From Jiella flava (lineage in GTDB: Bacteria > Pseudomonadota > Alphaproteobacteria > Rhizobiales > Rhizobiaceae), in assembly GCF_017349315.1 (NCBI RefSeq), contig NZ_JAFMPP010000016.1, positions 30,066 through 94,065 on the forward strand: DNA of 64,000 nt, written 5' to 3'. Positions 63,299 through 64,000 of this stretch are shown one piece after another. Position 1 is the first letter of the stretch, and every line of letters begins with the position of its first letter. Under the pieces are notes generated by a model that worked only from the letters and a program-made list of their open reading frames with translations, was not told the origin of the DNA and ran no database searches. A program made the translations under genes and the position numbers.

Positions 63299-63727
63299 AT
63301 GGAATGGTATGATGCCGTCTTGCGGCTTTTGTCCCCCATCGTTGCCGTGGCGGCGCTCGTCCACACGGTCATCTCGGCCAAAAGCCGCGCCGCCAAACAA
63401 GATCAGGATCGCTTGGAAAAACGTCTGATGCGGGTCGAGGACAAGGCCGACGAGGCCGCCGGCCTGAGCCACCGGGTCGGCACCTTGGAGCAGAACCGGA
63501 TCGGCGATCTCGACGTGGTGCGCGAGGCGATCGACCGCCTGCGCACCCGCACCCAGAGCCTGGAGGAAAATCTCCGCCACATGCCGACCAAGGACCATCT
63601 GCGCGACGTCCAGGTCGAAATCGCCCGGCTCGGCGGCCGCATCGAAGCCCTCACCGAACGCCTGCAGCCCCTGGCCATGATGGCCAGCCGCATGCAGGAC
63701 CAAGTGCAGAAGGACGCCCAGCGGTAG
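63299..63727 (+). CDS. DUF2730 family phage protein
   Basis: 142 residues: one N-terminal membrane helix ('LRLLSPIVAVAALVHTVISA') followed by a long coiled coil ('KRLMRVEDKADEAAGLSHRV', 'LEENLRHMPTKDHLRDVQVE', 'RIEALTERLQPLAMMASRM'). DUF2730 proteins lie after lysis genes in Mu-like phages and may act as spanins or morphogenetic factors. A good marker for Mu-like prophages. Confidence 0.8.
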   Translation: MEWYDAVLRLLSPIVAVAALVHTVISAKSRAAKQDQDRLEKRLMRVEDKADEAAGLSHRVGTLEQNRIGDLDVVREAIDRLRTRTQSLEENLRHMPTKDHLRDVQVEIARLGGRIEALTERLQPLAMMASRMQDQVQKDAQR

Positions 63728-63944
63728 GTGATTGATCCCAGAATTTGATGCTGCAATCTCTTCCACCGCATGGAAGGAAGCACTAGGGCCCAAATTCGTC
63801 GCGGGAGCGCCGCGACCACGCACGCAGTCCGAGCGGCAATACAGCGATCGCAAGCTTCGGCTGTCAATGACCGCTGAATCGGGACCCTCTATTTTCATCT
63901 AAAAAGGACCCCGGTTTTGGGGATGATGAAGGGCACGGCGGATA

Positions 63945-63993
63945 GCGCCCGATCAGGCGGAGCTGGTCAGGGTTGCACAGCCTGATCGGGCGC
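63945..63993. repeat. 14-bp inverted repeat near the right window edge
   Basis: GCGCCCGATCAGGC at 63945-63958 and its exact complement at 63980-63993 around a 21-base spacer, preceded by GGACCC(C)-plus-T-run motifs. May be an insertion-sequence end entering the prophage; it is cut by the window. The 273-bp stretch after DUF2730 has no gene. Confidence 0.55.
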
Positions 63994-64000
63994 GACTGGT

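Larger units (their letters stand above)
55528..63727. mobile_element. Mu-like prophage, left (early and lysis) part, continuing beyond the window
   Basis: Leftward S24 repressor with its operators, then rightward genes: three or more unrecognised ORFs, a Mor-type activator, a two-gene cassette, peptidoglycan endolysin, holin-like protein and a DUF2730 protein. Mor, endolysin, holin and DUF2730 in this order is the layout of Mu-like transposable phages. Transposase genes A and B, expected between repressor and Mor, are not recognised. The left end should lie in 55420-55527; I could not find a terminal repeat. Confidence 0.8.

Overview
The window reads as chromosome of a GC-rich alphaproteobacterium of the order Hyphomicrobiales (Rhizobiales). 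The support is the gene set: an RpoH-type sigma factor, CarD, 7Fe ferredoxin, S4 protein and SUV3-like helicase in one block, an EipB/DUF1849 envelope protein, DUF2007 and DUF6101 proteins, split glycyl-tRNA synthetase subunits, and short palindromic repeats of the kind that litter Rhizobiales genomes. I cannot name the genus from sequence alone. No rRNA, tRNA or CRISPR array was found.

Layout. 1-9.3 kb: end of a penicillin-binding carboxypeptidase, a bidirectional terminator, then a leftward block rpoH, carD, fdxA, S4 protein, RNA helicase, two small membrane proteins and glyQ. 9.6-12.5 kb: an orphan type VI secretion effector island (PAAR, DUF4123 chaperone, putative toxin, putative immunity protein) followed by a 201-bp copy of the 3' part of the DUF4123 gene. 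12.6-14.1 kb: an NmrA/QorB-like oxidoreductase diverging from an HxlR regulator. 14.2-25.3 kb: housekeeping and envelope genes (SppA-like protease, methyltransferase, polyprenyl diphosphate synthase, TPR protein, ispE, moaB, an ExbB-like protein, two paralogous membrane proteins, rpsU). 25.9-33.0 kb: TPR lipoprotein, HAD hydrolase, and a leftward catabolic cluster of a SAF-domain dehydrogenase plus acoA, acoB and acoC-like subunits. 33.1-37.2 kb: EipB, RidA, a glycerophosphodiesterase and a DUF482 acyltransferase. 37.4-40.5 kb: exopolysaccharide genes. 40.7-44.9 kb: peptide-type ABC transporter (binding protein and two permeases). 45.1-55.4 kb: glyS with a duplicated 5' end, P-loop kinase, gnd, GH25 lysozyme-like protein, Sua5, FAD-linked dehydrogenase and DUF6101. 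55.5 kb to the right edge: part of a Mu-like prophage (S24 repressor with operators, Mor-like activator, endolysin, holin-like protein, DUF2730), running off the window.

The observations most worth following are: (1) the T6SS toxin/immunity pair bracketed by 97% identical 201-bp direct repeats, which looks like a cassette-exchange scar; (2) two tandem 36-bp palindromic repeat units inserted in frame in glyQ; (3) duplication of the first 43 bp of glyS, making a 39-codon leader ORF that ends in a TGATG overlap with the real start; (4) a family of about 105-bp two-hairpin elements bounded by CTAG-like ends, one of which supplies the C-terminus of a dehydrogenase; and (5) the prophage repressor, with three evenly spaced upstream operators, one inside its own coding region, and no transposase genes where Mu has them.
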